DNA from: Asticcacaulis aquaticus | GTDB taxonomy: Bacteria > Pseudomonadota > Alphaproteobacteria > Caulobacterales > Caulobacteraceae | Assembly: GCF_028550415.1 (NCBI RefSeq) | Contig: NZ_JAQQKX010000012.1 | Location: 62,001 to 126,000 of the forward strand | DNA length: 64,000 bases | Direction: 5' to 3' | Shown: piece by piece, positions 52,902-62,128 of the stretch | How the letters are laid out: each line of letters begins with the position of its first letter | Position numbering within the stretch: position 1 is the first letter of the stretch | Translations under genes and position numbers: made by a program | Notes under the pieces: generated by a model | Told to the model about the DNA's origin: nothing | The model's database searches: none | What the model saw: only the letters and a program-made list of their open reading frames with translations

Positions 52902-52918
52902 GGGGCACAGGATTACGG
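52902..52918. repeat. Possible Tn3-type terminal repeat
   Basis: GGGGCACAGGATTACGG, overlapping the transposase stop, begins with the GGGG usual for Tn3-family ends and marks the switch from chemoreceptor to transposase sequence. I could not find a matching inverted copy elsewhere in the window, so the far end of the transposon is unknown. Confidence 0.3.
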
Positions 52919-55891
52919 TAGGAAGGGAATGGGCCTGAAGCCATCGTCATCGAGCGCAGGTTCGTCCTCCCAGATATAGTCGCCTGTGAGGTTGATGTGC
53001 TCCCAACCGAGAGGCGAGAGTGTCGACAGCCATTCATCGGGAATCTGCTGCCCACGTTCGCGCAGCGCAGCGACGGCCCGGCCCATGTGAACACTGTTCC
53101 AGTAGATGATGGCCGTCACCACGAGGTTCAGCGCCGAGGCCCGGATAGACAAGTTCTCCTGGCTACGATCGCGGAACCGGCCAAGGCGATGAAGGTTGAC
53201 GGCCCTGACGAGGGCGTTGCGGGCCTCACCCTTGTTCAATTCTGCAGTCGTTTGTTTGCGGAGGTCCTTGTCGTTGATCCACTGCAGGGTGAATAGAGTG
53301 CGCTCGATCCGGCCCAACAACCGCAACGCATTGCTCAGGCCTTGCCGCTTTGGGGCGGAACTCAGTCGTTTCAACAGAAGAGACGACGATACCGTCCTCG
53401 TGCGCAACGACGTCATCATATGCAGGATGTCGTCCCAGTAAGGGGCGATCTGGCTGGCATCGAGACGATCTCCCATCACATCGTAAAGAACGCCATAGTC
53501 TTTCGCCGGCCGAAAGCCGTAGAGACAACGTCCATCCAGGTTCGGAATACGCGGGTTGAAGGCATAGCCTAAAAGGTGGCAGGTCGCGAAGACGAGATCG
53601 TTGACCCCGCCACCGTCGACATGGTGGCGCGTGACGGCCTGCCCCGTAGGCGTTTCGAGAAGGGCATCAAGCACATGCAGCGCCTCGCTCGCGGTCGCGG
53701 CCATGACGCGGGTGTGATAGGGCGCATAGCGGCCGCTGATCGCCGTGTAGAGTTTGATGATCGGATCTCGGCCGTAATGGGCATTCACTTCGCCAGCGTT
53801 CTCGGCGGCCGCGCCCAAAAAGATATGCTGCCCGTCAGAGGACGAAATCGTGGGTGAGCCGAAAACCGTAGCGAACGCGTCCTTATGCTGGGCCTCGATC
53901 AGCTTCGCCAGCGCCAACGCGAAAGTGTCCTCCCGGAAGTGCCAGATAGCTGTTTGCTGTAACTGTCGGCGCGTGCGACCGGGGCTGGCCTGAGCCATCT
54001 TGCTAAGGCCGAGGTTGGTCGCTTCAGCGATAAGCGCTGTGAACAGGGCGCGCTTGTCCGCACAAGGGCGCCCCGTCTGGAGATGCTCGAACGTTTCCGT
54101 AAACCCCGTCATCCGATCGACGTCCATCAGAAGATCCGTCAACCGGACCGTCGGCATATGACGTGATAATAGACCGGCAAAGGCCACCGCTTGCTCACTT
54201 TCCTCAGTGAAGACAGCTGGCACGCGAAGGCCTTTCGCGCCGATGCGGGTATCGCCCCGATTATCCGCCAGATGCTTTGCTGCTGCCTGAAAGGCCGTCT
54301 CAAGTTCAGCCTTGCGCCTGGCGATATAGTCCCAGAAATCCGGGTTTACAGCGATGGGCAGCGTGCCGGACGTCTGAATCAACTCGAACTGGCCGCGTGG
54401 AAGCAGGTAGGTTTCAATTGTCTGATAGGCCCGTGAGCCGACAACCGTCACGTCGCCCGACGCGAGGCGCGCCTTCAGCTCCAGCAGAAAATGGATTTCC
54501 ATCATCTTGTGATCGAAGCCGCCGTCGACCGTCATGATTTGCTGACGGGCTCGCGAGGGTACAAACGGGAGGAACCGCGCAACCCAATCCGCTTCGGTCA
54601 TTCGGCCTGGACGGCGGTGCCACCGCTGGCTCAATTCAAGGAGCGCCTCTACCAAGCCCTGATACCCGGCCGACGCCTTGAACTCGAAGGCCGCCAGAAA
54701 CGGCGACGCATAGCGCCGTACAGCCGCATATTCGGCGCGTAGCTCAACGAGCAGGTTGTTCTCGGCAGAAAACCGGCGTGAAGGTTTGATGCTGCCGACG
54801 ATCCTGCGGATCTCATCCCAGGTGGTGAACGTGGTGATGGCGGTATCAAGCGGCCGCTCAGTGTCATGAGCGTCGACAAGAACGACCGCCAGATCGCGCA
54901 GGAAGGCCATAGCGTCCTGGCTATTCAGCGCCTCTTCTTGGGCGCGTTCCTCGCGCCGGCGGTGGGCCCGGCGGACAGAGCGGGCGATCAGAGCCTCGAA
55001 CATGTTGATCGCCTGATCGGTCAGGTCCAGACCCAGCTCAAACACGGTGGCCGCCAATGTGGTGTAGCGTCGTGGCGCATTCATCTGCCTGTAGTTCTGC
55101 GCCGTCAGGCGTTTGCCTTCAGCCGCCAGATTGATCCGGCGCTCCATACCGATCAGTTCCGGGGTCTTTGGGGGGATGTCGATTTCCCGAATAAGATCCA
55201 GACGCTGAATGATCGCGATCATGGCCCGGCTGCCTTGCGGTCCCGGCGGTTCGCGCAGCCATGAGATCTGGTGCTGACGCCCATGTACCGACTTATCCGA
55301 GACCAACGCATCGAGTGCACCTAGGGCGAGGTCTGTCAGCGACCCGTGGACGCCCTCGTAAAGGTGGCTCTCCGCCTGATGAAGGGCTTGCGCCACCAAC
55401 CGTTCCAATACGGTAACGCCTGGAATGATGATCCGGCGCCGTCGCATCTCCTCCGCCAGTGAGAATACCAGCGGGCGGGCCTTGGGTGAGGCGATCGCCA
55501 TGCCGCGCACCCAGTTCAGTAATTCGGCTCGATGAGGCTGGGTCATTTCCTGAAAGCCGTAAGCTCGCCTCAGGACATCCAGATGTTCGGAGCGCGTTGC
55601 CGCCCGCTTACAGGCATCCAGCAGTACGTCCGGACGGGTCGCTAATTGCTCGGCAAGGAACTGCACGGCCCCCGCCGGGATGGTGTCGCCGGCAGCGATC
55701 AGGCGGCCAGGGTAACGCAGGGAGCAGAGTTGCAGAGCCAGCGCAAAGCGGGTCTCGGCTTTTCGTCGTGTATTAACCAGGATGAGGTCTTCCGGATGGA
55801 GCGTCCAGTGCTCGATCAGTAAGGGCTCGTCGGTGGGGTGCGAAAGCAAACCCGCACGCTCTCTGGCCGTGAGGATGGATTTTCTGGGCAT
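52913..55891 (-). CDS. tnpA: Tn3-family transposase TnpA
   Basis: 992-residue full-length Tn3-family transposase. The N-terminal DUF4158 region begins [20 protein letters not shown], and the catalytic part has [34 protein letters not shown] and the late Glu in [12 protein letters not shown]. No resolvase gene accompanies it. It separates two arsenic operons, so it may have carried one of them in. Confidence 0.96.
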   Translation of the reverse strand: MPRKSILTARERAGLLSHPTDEPLLIEHWTLHPEDLILVNTRRKAETRFALALQLCSLRYPGRLIAAGDTIPAGAVQFLAEQLATRPDVLLDACKRAATRSEHLDVLRRAYGFQEMTQPHRAELLNWVRGMAIASPKARPLVFSLAEEMRRRRIIIPGVTVLERLVAQALHQAESHLYEGVHGSLTDLALGALDALVSDKSVHGRQHQISWLREPPGPQGSRAMIAIIQRLDLIREIDIPPKTPELIGMERRINLAAEGKRLTAQNYRQMNAPRRYTTLAATVFELGLDLTDQAINMFEALIARSVRRAHRRREERAQEEALNSQDAMAFLRDLAVVLVDAHDTERPLDTAITTFTTWDEIRRIVGSIKPSRRFSAENNLLVELRAEYAAVRRYASPFLAAFEFKASAGYQGLVEALLELSQRWHRRPGRMTEADWVARFLPFVPSRARQQIMTVDGGFDHKMMEIHFLLELKARLASGDVTVVGSRAYQTIETYLLPRGQFELIQTSGTLPIAVNPDFWDYIARRKAELETAFQAAAKHLADNRGDTRIGAKGLRVPAVFTEESEQAVAFAGLLSRHMPTVRLTDLLMDVDRMTGFTETFEHLQTGRPCADKRALFTALIAEATNLGLSKMAQASPGRTRRQLQQTAIWHFREDTFALALAKLIEAQHKDAFATVFGSPTISSSDGQHIFLGAAAENAGEVNAHYGRDPIIKLYTAISGRYAPYHTRVMAATASEALHVLDALLETPTGQAVTRHHVDGGGVNDLVFATCHLLGYAFNPRIPNLDGRCLYGFRPAKDYGVLYDVMGDRLDASQIAPYWDDILHMMTSLRTRTVSSSLLLKRLSSAPKRQGLSNALRLLGRIERTLFTLQWINDKDLRKQTTAELNKGEARNALVRAVNLHRLGRFRDRSQENLSIRASALNLVVTAIIYWNSVHMGRAVAALRERGQQIPDEWLSTLSPLGWEHINLTGDYIWEDEPALDDDGFRPIPFLP

Positions 55892-55945
55892 TGTCGGAAC
55901 CTCGGCAGCAGAGGTTCATCTTTGCACGCTTGACATTGCATCAAT

Positions 55946-55965
55946 ATATCATTATAGCCTGATAT
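55946..55965 (+). promoter_or_regulatory. ArsR operator, copy 2
   Basis: ATATCA (55946-55951) and TGATAT (55960-55965) with 8 bases between, directly abutting the arsR ATG at 55966. The arms can be extended to ATATATCA/TGATATAT. The layout equals that of copy 1. Confidence 0.75.
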
Positions 55966-56298
55966 ATGGATAAAAAGGCAGCAACACAGGCATTCGCCGC
56001 CCTGAGCCAGGAAACCCGGCTCGACGTTCTTCGCTTACTCGTTCAGGTGGGACCGGAAGGCCTGCCAGCGGGAGATATCGGCGAGCGTTTGGGCGTGAAG
56101 CAAAACACCATGTCAGCCAACCTTTCAGTCTTGCAGCAATCGGGTCTGCTGAGAAGCGAGAGGGAAGGGCGGTCGATCCGCTACTTCGCGGACTATGATG
56201 GTCTGCAAGGGCTGTTGTCGTTCCTGCTGGAAGACTGCTGCGGCGGCCGCAAGGAGCTATGCGAGCCGCTGATCCAGAAAATCGTCTGCGCCTGTTAG
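55966..56298 (+). CDS. arsR: Arsenite-responsive repressor ArsR (copy 2)
   Basis: 110-residue repressor, closely similar to copy 1 over the HTH (GLPAGDIGERLGVKQNTMSA) and dimer region. Arsenite ligands probably lie in DCCGGRKELC; a second CAC ends the protein. It leads acr3-arsCH-arsCN-porin. The start codon touches the operator, so no usual Shine-Dalgarno is seen and the message may be nearly leaderless. Confidence 0.93.
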   Translation: MDKKAATQAFAALSQETRLDVLRLLVQVGPEGLPAGDIGERLGVKQNTMSANLSVLQQSGLLRSEREGRSIRYFADYDGLQGLLSFLLEDCCGGRKELCEPLIQKIVCAC

Positions 56299-56381
56299 GC
56301 GTGTAGTTCAAATAGGTCGGGCCTGATCAACGCGCTGTCCGTCGGCGTGATTGCGCCCTTGCGTCTACAGCCGAGAGTCCC

Positions 56382-57383
56382 ATGGGTAAATTCGAGCGCT
56401 ATCTTTCAGTCTGGGTCGGTTTATCGATCCTCGCCGGTGTGCTGTTGGGCCACCTGTCCCCGCCCGTGTTTCAAACGGTCGCCCACCTCGAATACGCCCA
56501 CGTCAATCTGGTCGTGGCCGTGCTGATCTGGGTGATGATCTTCCCCATGATGATCAGTATCGACTTTTCGACCATAGGCGAGGTCCGCAAGAAGCCGAAG
56601 GGCCTGATCATCACCTTTTTCATCAACTGGTTCATAAAGCCCTTCAGCATGGCAGCCCTGGGTGTCGTGTTTCTCCAGTATGTTTTCGCGGGTTTTATTC
56701 CAGCGGAAGATGCCAAATCCTATATCGCCGGTCTTATCCTGCTCGGCGCCGCACCCTGTACCGCGATGGTCTTTGTGTGGAGCCGCCTGGTCAAGGGCGA
56801 CGCCAACTATACGCTGGTGCAGGTCTCGCTGAATGATCTCGTGATGATCGTGGCCTACGCCCCCATCGTTGCCCTGCTGCTCGGCGTAACTGATGTCGTG
56901 GTCCCGTGGGACACCCTGATCCTGTCGGTCGTGCTCTATGTCGTCATTCCTATCGTTGCGGGCTACCTAACCCGCAAGGCGCTGCCCGCCGCCAAGGTTG
57001 ATGGCCTGCTCGATGCCCTGAAGCCGTGGTCGATCATCGGCCTGCTGGCGACCGTCGTTCTGTTGTTCGGCTTTCAGGCTCAGGTCCTGCTGGAAAAGCC
57101 GCTGGTGATCCTGATGATCGCCGTGCCGATCCTTCTGCAAAGCATCCTGATGTTCTTCCTGACCTTCAAATGGATGTGCAAGGTCAAAATCCCGCACAAC
57201 ATCTCCGCACCCGCCGCCCTGATCGGTGGCTCCAACTTCTTCGAGCTGGCCGTCGCCGTCGCTATCAGCCTGTTCGGTCTTCACTCCGGCGCGGCGCTCG
57301 CCACCGTCGTCGGTGTTCTGGTCGAGGTGCCGGTCATGCTGTGGCTGGTAAAGGTCGCCAACAAACAAACGTACGAGGTCTAA
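56382..57383 (+). CDS. acr3: Arsenite efflux permease Acr3
   Basis: 333-residue membrane protein with about ten spans that pumps arsenite out using the proton gradient. The essential Cys lies in [20 protein letters not shown], and the second conserved region is [20 protein letters not shown] with its Glu. The N-terminal [16 protein letters not shown] is typical. The arsC-arsH fusion starts 1 base after its stop. Confidence 0.96.
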   Translation: MGKFERYLSVWVGLSILAGVLLGHLSPPVFQTVAHLEYAHVNLVVAVLIWVMIFPMMISIDFSTIGEVRKKPKGLIITFFINWFIKPFSMAALGVVFLQYVFAGFIPAEDAKSYIAGLILLGAAPCTAMVFVWSRLVKGDANYTLVQVSLNDLVMIVAYAPIVALLLGVTDVVVPWDTLILSVVLYVVIPIVAGYLTRKALPAAKVDGLLDALKPWSIIGLLATVVLLFGFQAQVLLEKPLVILMIAVPILLQSILMFFLTFKWMCKVKIPHNISAPAALIGGSNFFELAVAVAISLFGLHSGAALATVVGVLVEVPVMLWLVKVANKQTYEV

Positions 57384-57384
57384 G

Positions 57385-58515
57385 ATGCAGCCCGTCATCT
57401 ATCACAACCCGGACTGCGGCACCTCGCGCAACGTCCTGGCCATAATCCAGGCCGCGGGCTACGCGCCCGAGATCATCGAATATCTGAAGGTGGGTTGGAA
57501 CCCCGACGAACTGCGCAATCTGCTGGCCTATGCGGGCCTGACACCGAGGCAGGCGCTGCGGGAGACCAAGTCGCCGGCCAAGGAACTAGGCTTGCTCGAT
57601 CCGGGCGTGACTGCCGACGTGATCTTAGAGCAGATGCTGGTGCATCCGGTCCTTGTCAACCGGCCCATCGTCATCACCGATAAGGGCACCAAGCTGTGCC
57701 GCCCGTCGGAGGTCGTGCTGGATCTGTTGGACACCTGGCCCAAGGGGCCGTTCCTCAAGGAAGACGGAACGGAGATGATCGACAGCGCCGGTAAGCGCGT
57801 CGGTTTGCCGGGGATGCCGAACATGGACGCCGAGAGCTTTCAGGCGATAGACGAGACCAAGCTGCTCGCGCCCGAGCCTATGAACCACGCACCGCGCATT
57901 CTGCTGCTCTATGGATCGGTTCGGCCGCGCTCGTTCAGCCGTCTGGTCTCCGAAGAAGCCGCGCGCATCCTCAACCGCTTCGGGGCGGAGACGCGCACCT
58001 TCAACCCGTCGGGCCTGCCGCTGCCGGACGACGCTGATGTCAGCCATCCCAAGGTGCAGGAACTGCGCGAGCTGGTGCAATGGGCGGAAGGCATGGTCTG
58101 GTGCTCGCCTGAGCGCCACGGCGCGATGACCGGCGTCATGAAATCGCAGATCGACTGGATACCGCTGGCGCTGGGATCGGTTCGACCGACCCAAGGAAAA
58201 ACTCTGGCGGTCATGCAGGTCTCCGGTGGCTCACAATCGTTCAATGCCGTCAACCAGCTACGCGTGCTGGGCCGCTGGATGCGCTGTATCACCATCCCCA
58301 ATCAGTCGTCCGTGGCCAAGGCCTTCACCGAGTTCGACGAACACGATCGGATGAAGCCGTCCTCCTATTACGACCGCATCGTCGATGTCATGGAAGAGTT
58401 GATGAAGTTTACCCTCCTGACCCGCGAACGCGCCGACTACCTCGTTGACCGCTATTCCGAGCGTAAGGAGACCGCCGAAGAATTGTCGAAGCGCGTCAAT
58501 CTCCGCTCTATCTAA
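57385..58515 (+). CDS. ArsC-ArsH fusion protein
   Basis: 376-residue two-domain protein. Residues 1-140 are a glutaredoxin-type arsenate reductase (Cys11 in [28 protein letters not shown]). Residues about 150-376 are ArsH, an NADPH-FMN oxidoreductase that oxidises trivalent organoarsenicals: the FMN loop [38 protein letters not shown] and [15 protein letters not shown]. No stop or frameshift lies between, so one polypeptide would reduce arsenate and oxidise methylarsenite. In most genomes these are separate genes. Confidence 0.9.
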   Translation: MQPVIYHNPDCGTSRNVLAIIQAAGYAPEIIEYLKVGWNPDELRNLLAYAGLTPRQALRETKSPAKELGLLDPGVTADVILEQMLVHPVLVNRPIVITDKGTKLCRPSEVVLDLLDTWPKGPFLKEDGTEMIDSAGKRVGLPGMPNMDAESFQAIDETKLLAPEPMNHAPRILLLYGSVRPRSFSRLVSEEAARILNRFGAETRTFNPSGLPLPDDADVSHPKVQELRELVQWAEGMVWCSPERHGAMTGVMKSQIDWIPLALGSVRPTQGKTLAVMQVSGGSQSFNAVNQLRVLGRWMRCITIPNQSSVAKAFTEFDEHDRMKPSSYYDRIVDVMEELMKFTLLTRERADYLVDRYSERKETAEELSKRVNLRSI

Positions 58516-58525
58516 GGCCGCCGAC

Positions 58526-59452
58526 ATGAAGGTTCTTTTTCTCTGTACGGGTAACTCCTGCCGCTCGATCCTCGGTGAGTTCACCTTCAACCATCTCGCG
58601 CCGAGTGGCTGGCGTGCCATGAGCGCCGGGAGCCGCCCGACGGGCTATGTCCATCCGAGGTCACTCGCACTGCTGGAGAGCGAAGGCATCTCGACGGACA
58701 GCGCCTCCAGCAAGTCGTGGGAAGACCTGCCGGAGGTGCCGGACATCGTCATCACCGTCTGCGGCAGCGCCGCCGGGGAGGAATGCCCGGCCTATATCGG
58801 CAATGTCTTGCGTACCCATTGGGGCGTCGAAGACCCGGCCCATGTCACCGGCACAGACGCACAGATTAATGCCGCCTTCCGCAAGGCCTATACGATCCTG
58901 CGGGCCCGCATCGAAGCCTTTCTGGCGCTGCCGCTCGATCGGCTGGTGTCCGACCGAGGCGCCATCAGGACGGCGCTCGACGAGATTGGCCAGTTGATGC
59001 CGACAGACGAGGCGGGCGTGTTCACGCAGATCGATCCGCGCGACGGTGATCTGGTCGAAGCGCTGGCCGCTGCCGGATTGCCGACCACGGACCTGGGCAC
59101 AGCCCAACAGACGTTCTGGCGTCATAGCGCTGGCGGTGAAGTTCGCGGCTTCGTCGGAATAGAGGCTTACGGCAAGGCCGGACTGTTGCGCTCGCTGGTC
59201 GTCCCGCAAACCCAGCGCGGCAAGGGTCATGGCGTTCGGCTCATCGACTTTGCTGTCGCGCAAGCCGATCGCGCCGGTCTGACGGAACTTTGGCTTCTGA
59301 CCGACACGGCGGCGCCTTTTTTCGCGCGGACGGGTTGGACACCGAGGCTCAGGGCCGATGCGCCCGACGACATCCAGTCCAGTGCCGAGTTCGCCGGGCT
59401 TTGCCCGTCCAGTGCATCCTGTTTTTCACTCAGCGTCCCGGCCTACCTGTAG
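58526..59452 (+). CDS. LMW-phosphatase-type ArsC fused to ArsN2-like acetyltransferase
   Basis: 308-residue two-domain protein. Residues 1-130 are a thioredoxin-coupled arsenate reductase (P-loop FLCTGNSCRSILGE; VTVCGSAAGEECPAY). Residues about 165-308 form a GNAT domain with LLRSLVVPQTQRGKGHGVRL and ending SSAEFAGLCPSSA, as in ArsN2-type proteins of ars operons; the related ArsN1 acetylates arsinothricin. A linker containing a DEIGQLMP segment joins them. The ATG at 58526 has AAGG 8 bases ahead. The acetyl acceptor is unknown. Confidence 0.88.
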   Translation: MKVLFLCTGNSCRSILGEFTFNHLAPSGWRAMSAGSRPTGYVHPRSLALLESEGISTDSASSKSWEDLPEVPDIVITVCGSAAGEECPAYIGNVLRTHWGVEDPAHVTGTDAQINAAFRKAYTILRARIEAFLALPLDRLVSDRGAIRTALDEIGQLMPTDEAGVFTQIDPRDGDLVEALAAAGLPTTDLGTAQQTFWRHSAGGEVRGFVGIEAYGKAGLLRSLVVPQTQRGKGHGVRLIDFAVAQADRAGLTELWLLTDTAAPFFARTGWTPRLRADAPDDIQSSAEFAGLCPSSASCFSLSVPAYL

Positions 59453-59484
59453 GCGGGCCACCACTTACATATTCTGGGGGTTTC

Positions 59485-60885
59485 ATGCGTCTGTTCCGAT
59501 CACTGACGGGGCCGAAGGCCCGATGCTGCGCGTCCATCATGGCGGGCTTTTTTCTGGCGCCGACCGGGGCGTGGGCCGAGACCCCGGTCGATGACCGCTG
59601 GCGGGTGAAGGTGTCGGGCGAAGCGCGAGGCCGGTACGAGACGCTGTCGGGGCAGTTTCGCGCGGGTGGCAAGGGCGGCGATCAGCTTCTGGCGTTTCGC
59701 ACCCTGATCAAGGCCGAAGCCAAACGCGGGGCCTGGACCTTCGCGGCCGAAATGCAGGACTCGCGTAGCTATCTCGGTGACGCCGGCACGGCCTATTCGA
59801 CAAGCTGGATCAATCCCGTCGATCTGCTTCAGGCCTATGCCGAGGTGGAGGTCAAGGAACTGCCCGGTCAGACCACAACGTCTGTCCAAATGGGGCGGAT
59901 GACGCTCGACATCGGCAGCCGTCGCCAAGTGGAGCGGGTCGAGTTCGCCAATGTCATCTATAACTATACCGGCGTCCATGTCCGATCGCGCACGCCGAGC
60001 GGGGCGCAGTGGCACGTGCTCTACGTCGTGCCGGTCACGCGCCTGCCAGCGGACCGGACGGCGCTCAGCAATAACGACATATCCGGTGACGAAGAGGCCA
60101 CGAACCGCAAGCTTTGGGGACTGCATTACATCCGTCCCGATAGCTTCACAGCGCTGGCACCCGGCCTGACGGCGGAACTTTTTGTTTATGGGCTCGATGA
60201 GCGGGATGCCAAGGACAATCCGACGCCGAACCGGCACTACACGACGCCGGGCTTCCGCGTGTCCCGCGCCCCCAAAACCGGCCAGTGGGACCTGGATGTT
60301 GAAGGCGCGTGGCGATACGGCACCCGCCGCAATACCAGCAATGCTAGCGACCTGCGCGATCTGAAGGTGCGCGCATGGACGCTGCACGCCCACCTGGGCC
60401 GCACGCTCGACCTGAAATGGCAGCCGCGCCTGGTGCTGGACTACGACTACGCCAGCGGCGATAAGAACCCGACCGACGGTCGCTACGATCAATACGAGCG
60501 CCTGTTCGGCTCCCGGCGCACCGACCTCGGCAATACCGGCATCCACGGGCCGTTGACACCCGCCAATATAAACGCGCCGGGGTTCAGGATCGAAGTGAAG
60601 CCGAATGCGCGCACCGACGCGCGTGTGGCCTATAAAGCGGCCTATCTGGCGTCTGATACCGATAGCTGGGTAGTCGCCGGCGTTCGTGATCCGCAGGGCC
60701 GTTCGGGTTCGTTCATCGGCCACGCCGTCGACAGCCGCGTGCGATACTGGTTCAAGCCGAAGCATCTGCTGGGCGAAGTCGGGTTATCCTTGCTGCTCGA
60801 TAGCGAGGTCGGTCGCAATGCGCCCAACGGCGCCCGTCAGGGCGATACCGCCTTCAGCTATGTTCAGCTTACGGGCTATTTCTAA
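59485..60885 (+). CDS. Alginate-export-family porin in the ars operon
   Basis: 466-residue outer-membrane barrel with a signal peptide (MAGFFLAPTGAWA) followed by WRVKVSGEARGRYETLSGQF and ending in QLTGYF. VQMGRMTLDIGSRRQVERVE and YASGDKNPTDGRYDQYERLF are typical of the alginate-export family. The start at 59485 follows CTGGGGGTTTC; the upstream frame overlaps the previous gene. As last gene of the operon it may help arsenicals leave the periplasm, or be a general porin brought along. It is only distantly like the porin at 21395. Confidence 0.82.
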   Translation: MRLFRSLTGPKARCCASIMAGFFLAPTGAWAETPVDDRWRVKVSGEARGRYETLSGQFRAGGKGGDQLLAFRTLIKAEAKRGAWTFAAEMQDSRSYLGDAGTAYSTSWINPVDLLQAYAEVEVKELPGQTTTSVQMGRMTLDIGSRRQVERVEFANVIYNYTGVHVRSRTPSGAQWHVLYVVPVTRLPADRTALSNNDISGDEEATNRKLWGLHYIRPDSFTALAPGLTAELFVYGLDERDAKDNPTPNRHYTTPGFRVSRAPKTGQWDLDVEGAWRYGTRRNTSNASDLRDLKVRAWTLHAHLGRTLDLKWQPRLVLDYDYASGDKNPTDGRYDQYERLFGSRRTDLGNTGIHGPLTPANINAPGFRIEVKPNARTDARVAYKAAYLASDTDSWVVAGVRDPQGRSGSFIGHAVDSRVRYWFKPKHLLGEVGLSLLLDSEVGRNAPNGARQGDTAFSYVQLTGYF

Positions 60886-60987
60886 GCTGGGTTCAAAGCG
60901 GAATATAACGCAATTTCCCATAAGTTTACTTATGCGAAAATTTATAACTCATTGTAATTAAATTATATTTTAAGGCATTTAGTGTAA

Positions 60988-61017
60988 GGTGGCCGCAATG
61001 GACTCACTGCGGCCACC
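60988..61017. terminator. Perfect inverted repeat between convergent genes
   Basis: GGTGGCCGCA (60988-60997) pairs with TGCGGCCACC (61008-61017) across a 10-base loop, between the convergent porin and Cys-rich genes. An AT-rich run precedes it, and a smaller pair CATAAG/CTTATG lies at 60919-60934. No clear T-run follows on either side. Probably a two-way terminator. Confidence 0.6.
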
Positions 61018-61039
61018 CCTCTAATCGAGGAACCGGGCC

Positions 61040-61222
61040 CTAGTGCTTGTGGTCCTTATGGACATCCGGCTGATCCGCCTTGTCCTTATCGCAGCAACAG
61101 CACTTTTCCATGGCTTCGCAACAGGATTTGACGGCGTCCTTGACCGCTTCCGGGGCGGCTGCATAGGCGGCACCGGCGGCGAACAGGGCAACAAAAGCAG
61201 ATGTGACGATGATACGTTTCAT
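61040..61222 (-). CDS. Small exported Cys/His-rich protein, likely metal-binding
   Basis: 60 residues: a signal peptide (MKRIIVTSAFVALFAAGAAY, cleaved after AYA) then a short mature part with KSCCEAMEKCCCCDKDKAD and an end rich in His (VHKDHKH). Six cysteines and three histidines in about 38 residues suggest binding of soft metals in the periplasm. It lies in a MerR/P-type-ATPase module. No named family recognised. Confidence 0.65.
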   Translation of the reverse strand: MKRIIVTSAFVALFAAGAAYAAAPEAVKDAVKSCCEAMEKCCCCDKDKADQPDVHKDHKH

Positions 61223-61274
61223 CGGATAACTCCGTTAGATAGATTGAATGTAAGGTGTCTTATCTGTCGGAGGA

Positions 61275-61601
61275 TCAGCGCGGAGGCGGCGCCCGCGGGC
61301 CGAAGGTAATCCCGTCATAGTGGGCAGGCTTGATGGTAAAGGTCAGGACATCCGTCTTCATAACCATCGCGAAGTCATAGGAGGACGGTGCGATGACCGG
61401 GCACTGAAGACCGCAGGTCTTATAGACGGCGGGCGCCTTTTCAGGACAGCAGGGCATATCCGGCATGTCGTTCGCGTAAACGGCCCCCATCGCCGAATGG
61501 GTCATCATCGTCTCGGCGGCCGCTGGCGTGCTGACACACAGGATCATGGCCATCAGGCCCATGATCATCGAGACAGCGTTAAAGCGAAGATGGCGGCGCA
61601 T
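61275..61601 (-). CDS. Small exported Cys-containing protein
   Basis: 108 residues from the ATG at 61601, with a signal peptide ending STPAAAE. Mature part has MTHSAMGAVYANDMPDMPCC, PEKAPAVYKTCGLQCPVI and a Pro-rich end. The Met/Cys pattern (DMPDMPCCPE) suggests metal binding. No family recognised. It follows the MerR gene by 44 bases on the same strand and is likely under its control. Confidence 0.55.
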   Translation of the reverse strand: MRRHLRFNAVSMIMGLMAMILCVSTPAAAETMMTHSAMGAVYANDMPDMPCCPEKAPAVYKTCGLQCPVIAPSSYDFAMVMKTDVLTFTIKPAHYDGITFGPRAPPPR

Positions 61602-61645
61602 GAAGTAGAGTGTATAGGGGCTTTGGCCTTTGGGCAATCGCTTCG

Positions 61646-62062
61646 TTATGAGGCTTCTGGTGTGGGTGCCAGCGACTCGATGATGGCGCAGTCGGCCACG
61701 ATATTGCAGTGGCAGCTTTCAATCACCTGATCGAGCACGACCTTCAGCGACTGAAGGTCTTTGATCTTTCGCTCCACCTCGTCCCGATGCGCACGCGCAA
61801 TTACATCGACGGCCGCGCACGATTGCGACCGGTCGTCAGAGAGCGTCAATAACGCACGCACCTGGTCGAGCGAAAACCCCAAATCGCGCGCCCGCCGAAT
61901 GAAGCTCAGCCGGTTCAGATGCGCCGGCTCGTAAGCCCGGTAATTGCCTTCGGTTCGACCGGGTTGCGGGAGCAAGCCATTTTTTTCATAAAAGCGGATG
62001 GTTTCGACCTTGGTGCCCGTGGCGCGTGAGAGATCACCGATCGACAAATGTGTGGAACTCAT
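61646..62062 (-). CDS. MerR-family heavy-metal regulator (CadR/PbrR-like)
   Basis: 138-residue activator. N-terminal HTH (IGDLSRATGTKVETIRFYEK) and a metal site with C82 (SQSCAAV), C117/C119 (ESCHCN) and C125 (VADCAII), the three-cysteine pattern of Cd/Pb-sensing members. It is divergent from the P-type ATPase and faces a promoter with a 19-base spacer and an 8-bp dyad. Confidence 0.9.
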   Translation of the reverse strand: MSSTHLSIGDLSRATGTKVETIRFYEKNGLLPQPGRTEGNYRAYEPAHLNRLSFIRRARDLGFSLDQVRALLTLSDDRSQSCAAVDVIARAHRDEVERKIKDLQSLKVVLDQVIESCHCNIVADCAIIESLAPTPEAS

Positions 62063-62065
62063 GGC

Positions 62066-62096
62066 TTGACCCTATAGCGACTATAGGGTGTATATA
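62066..62096 (+). promoter_or_regulatory. MerR-type promoter/operator of the metal ATPase
   Basis: A -35 TTGACC (62066-62071) and -10 TATATA (62091-62096) are 19 bases apart. Within the spacer is the dyad CCCTATAG-CGA-CTATAGGG (62070-62088). Long-spacer promoters with the dyad between the hexamers are activated by MerR proteins that untwist DNA on metal binding. Confidence 0.88.
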
Positions 62097-62128
62097 TGCG
62101 AGCCTGTTCCGTCCGTCGAGGTCTTGAA

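Noticed and set aside
52913-55891. Tn3 transposon with complete boundaries
   Set aside because: I could not find a second terminal repeat or a target duplication, so only the transposase and one possible end are claimed.
59500-60765. 421-residue leftward open frame
   Set aside because: Antisense to the ars-operon porin, which has a signal peptide and barrel motifs. Long antisense frames are expected in GC-rich coding DNA.
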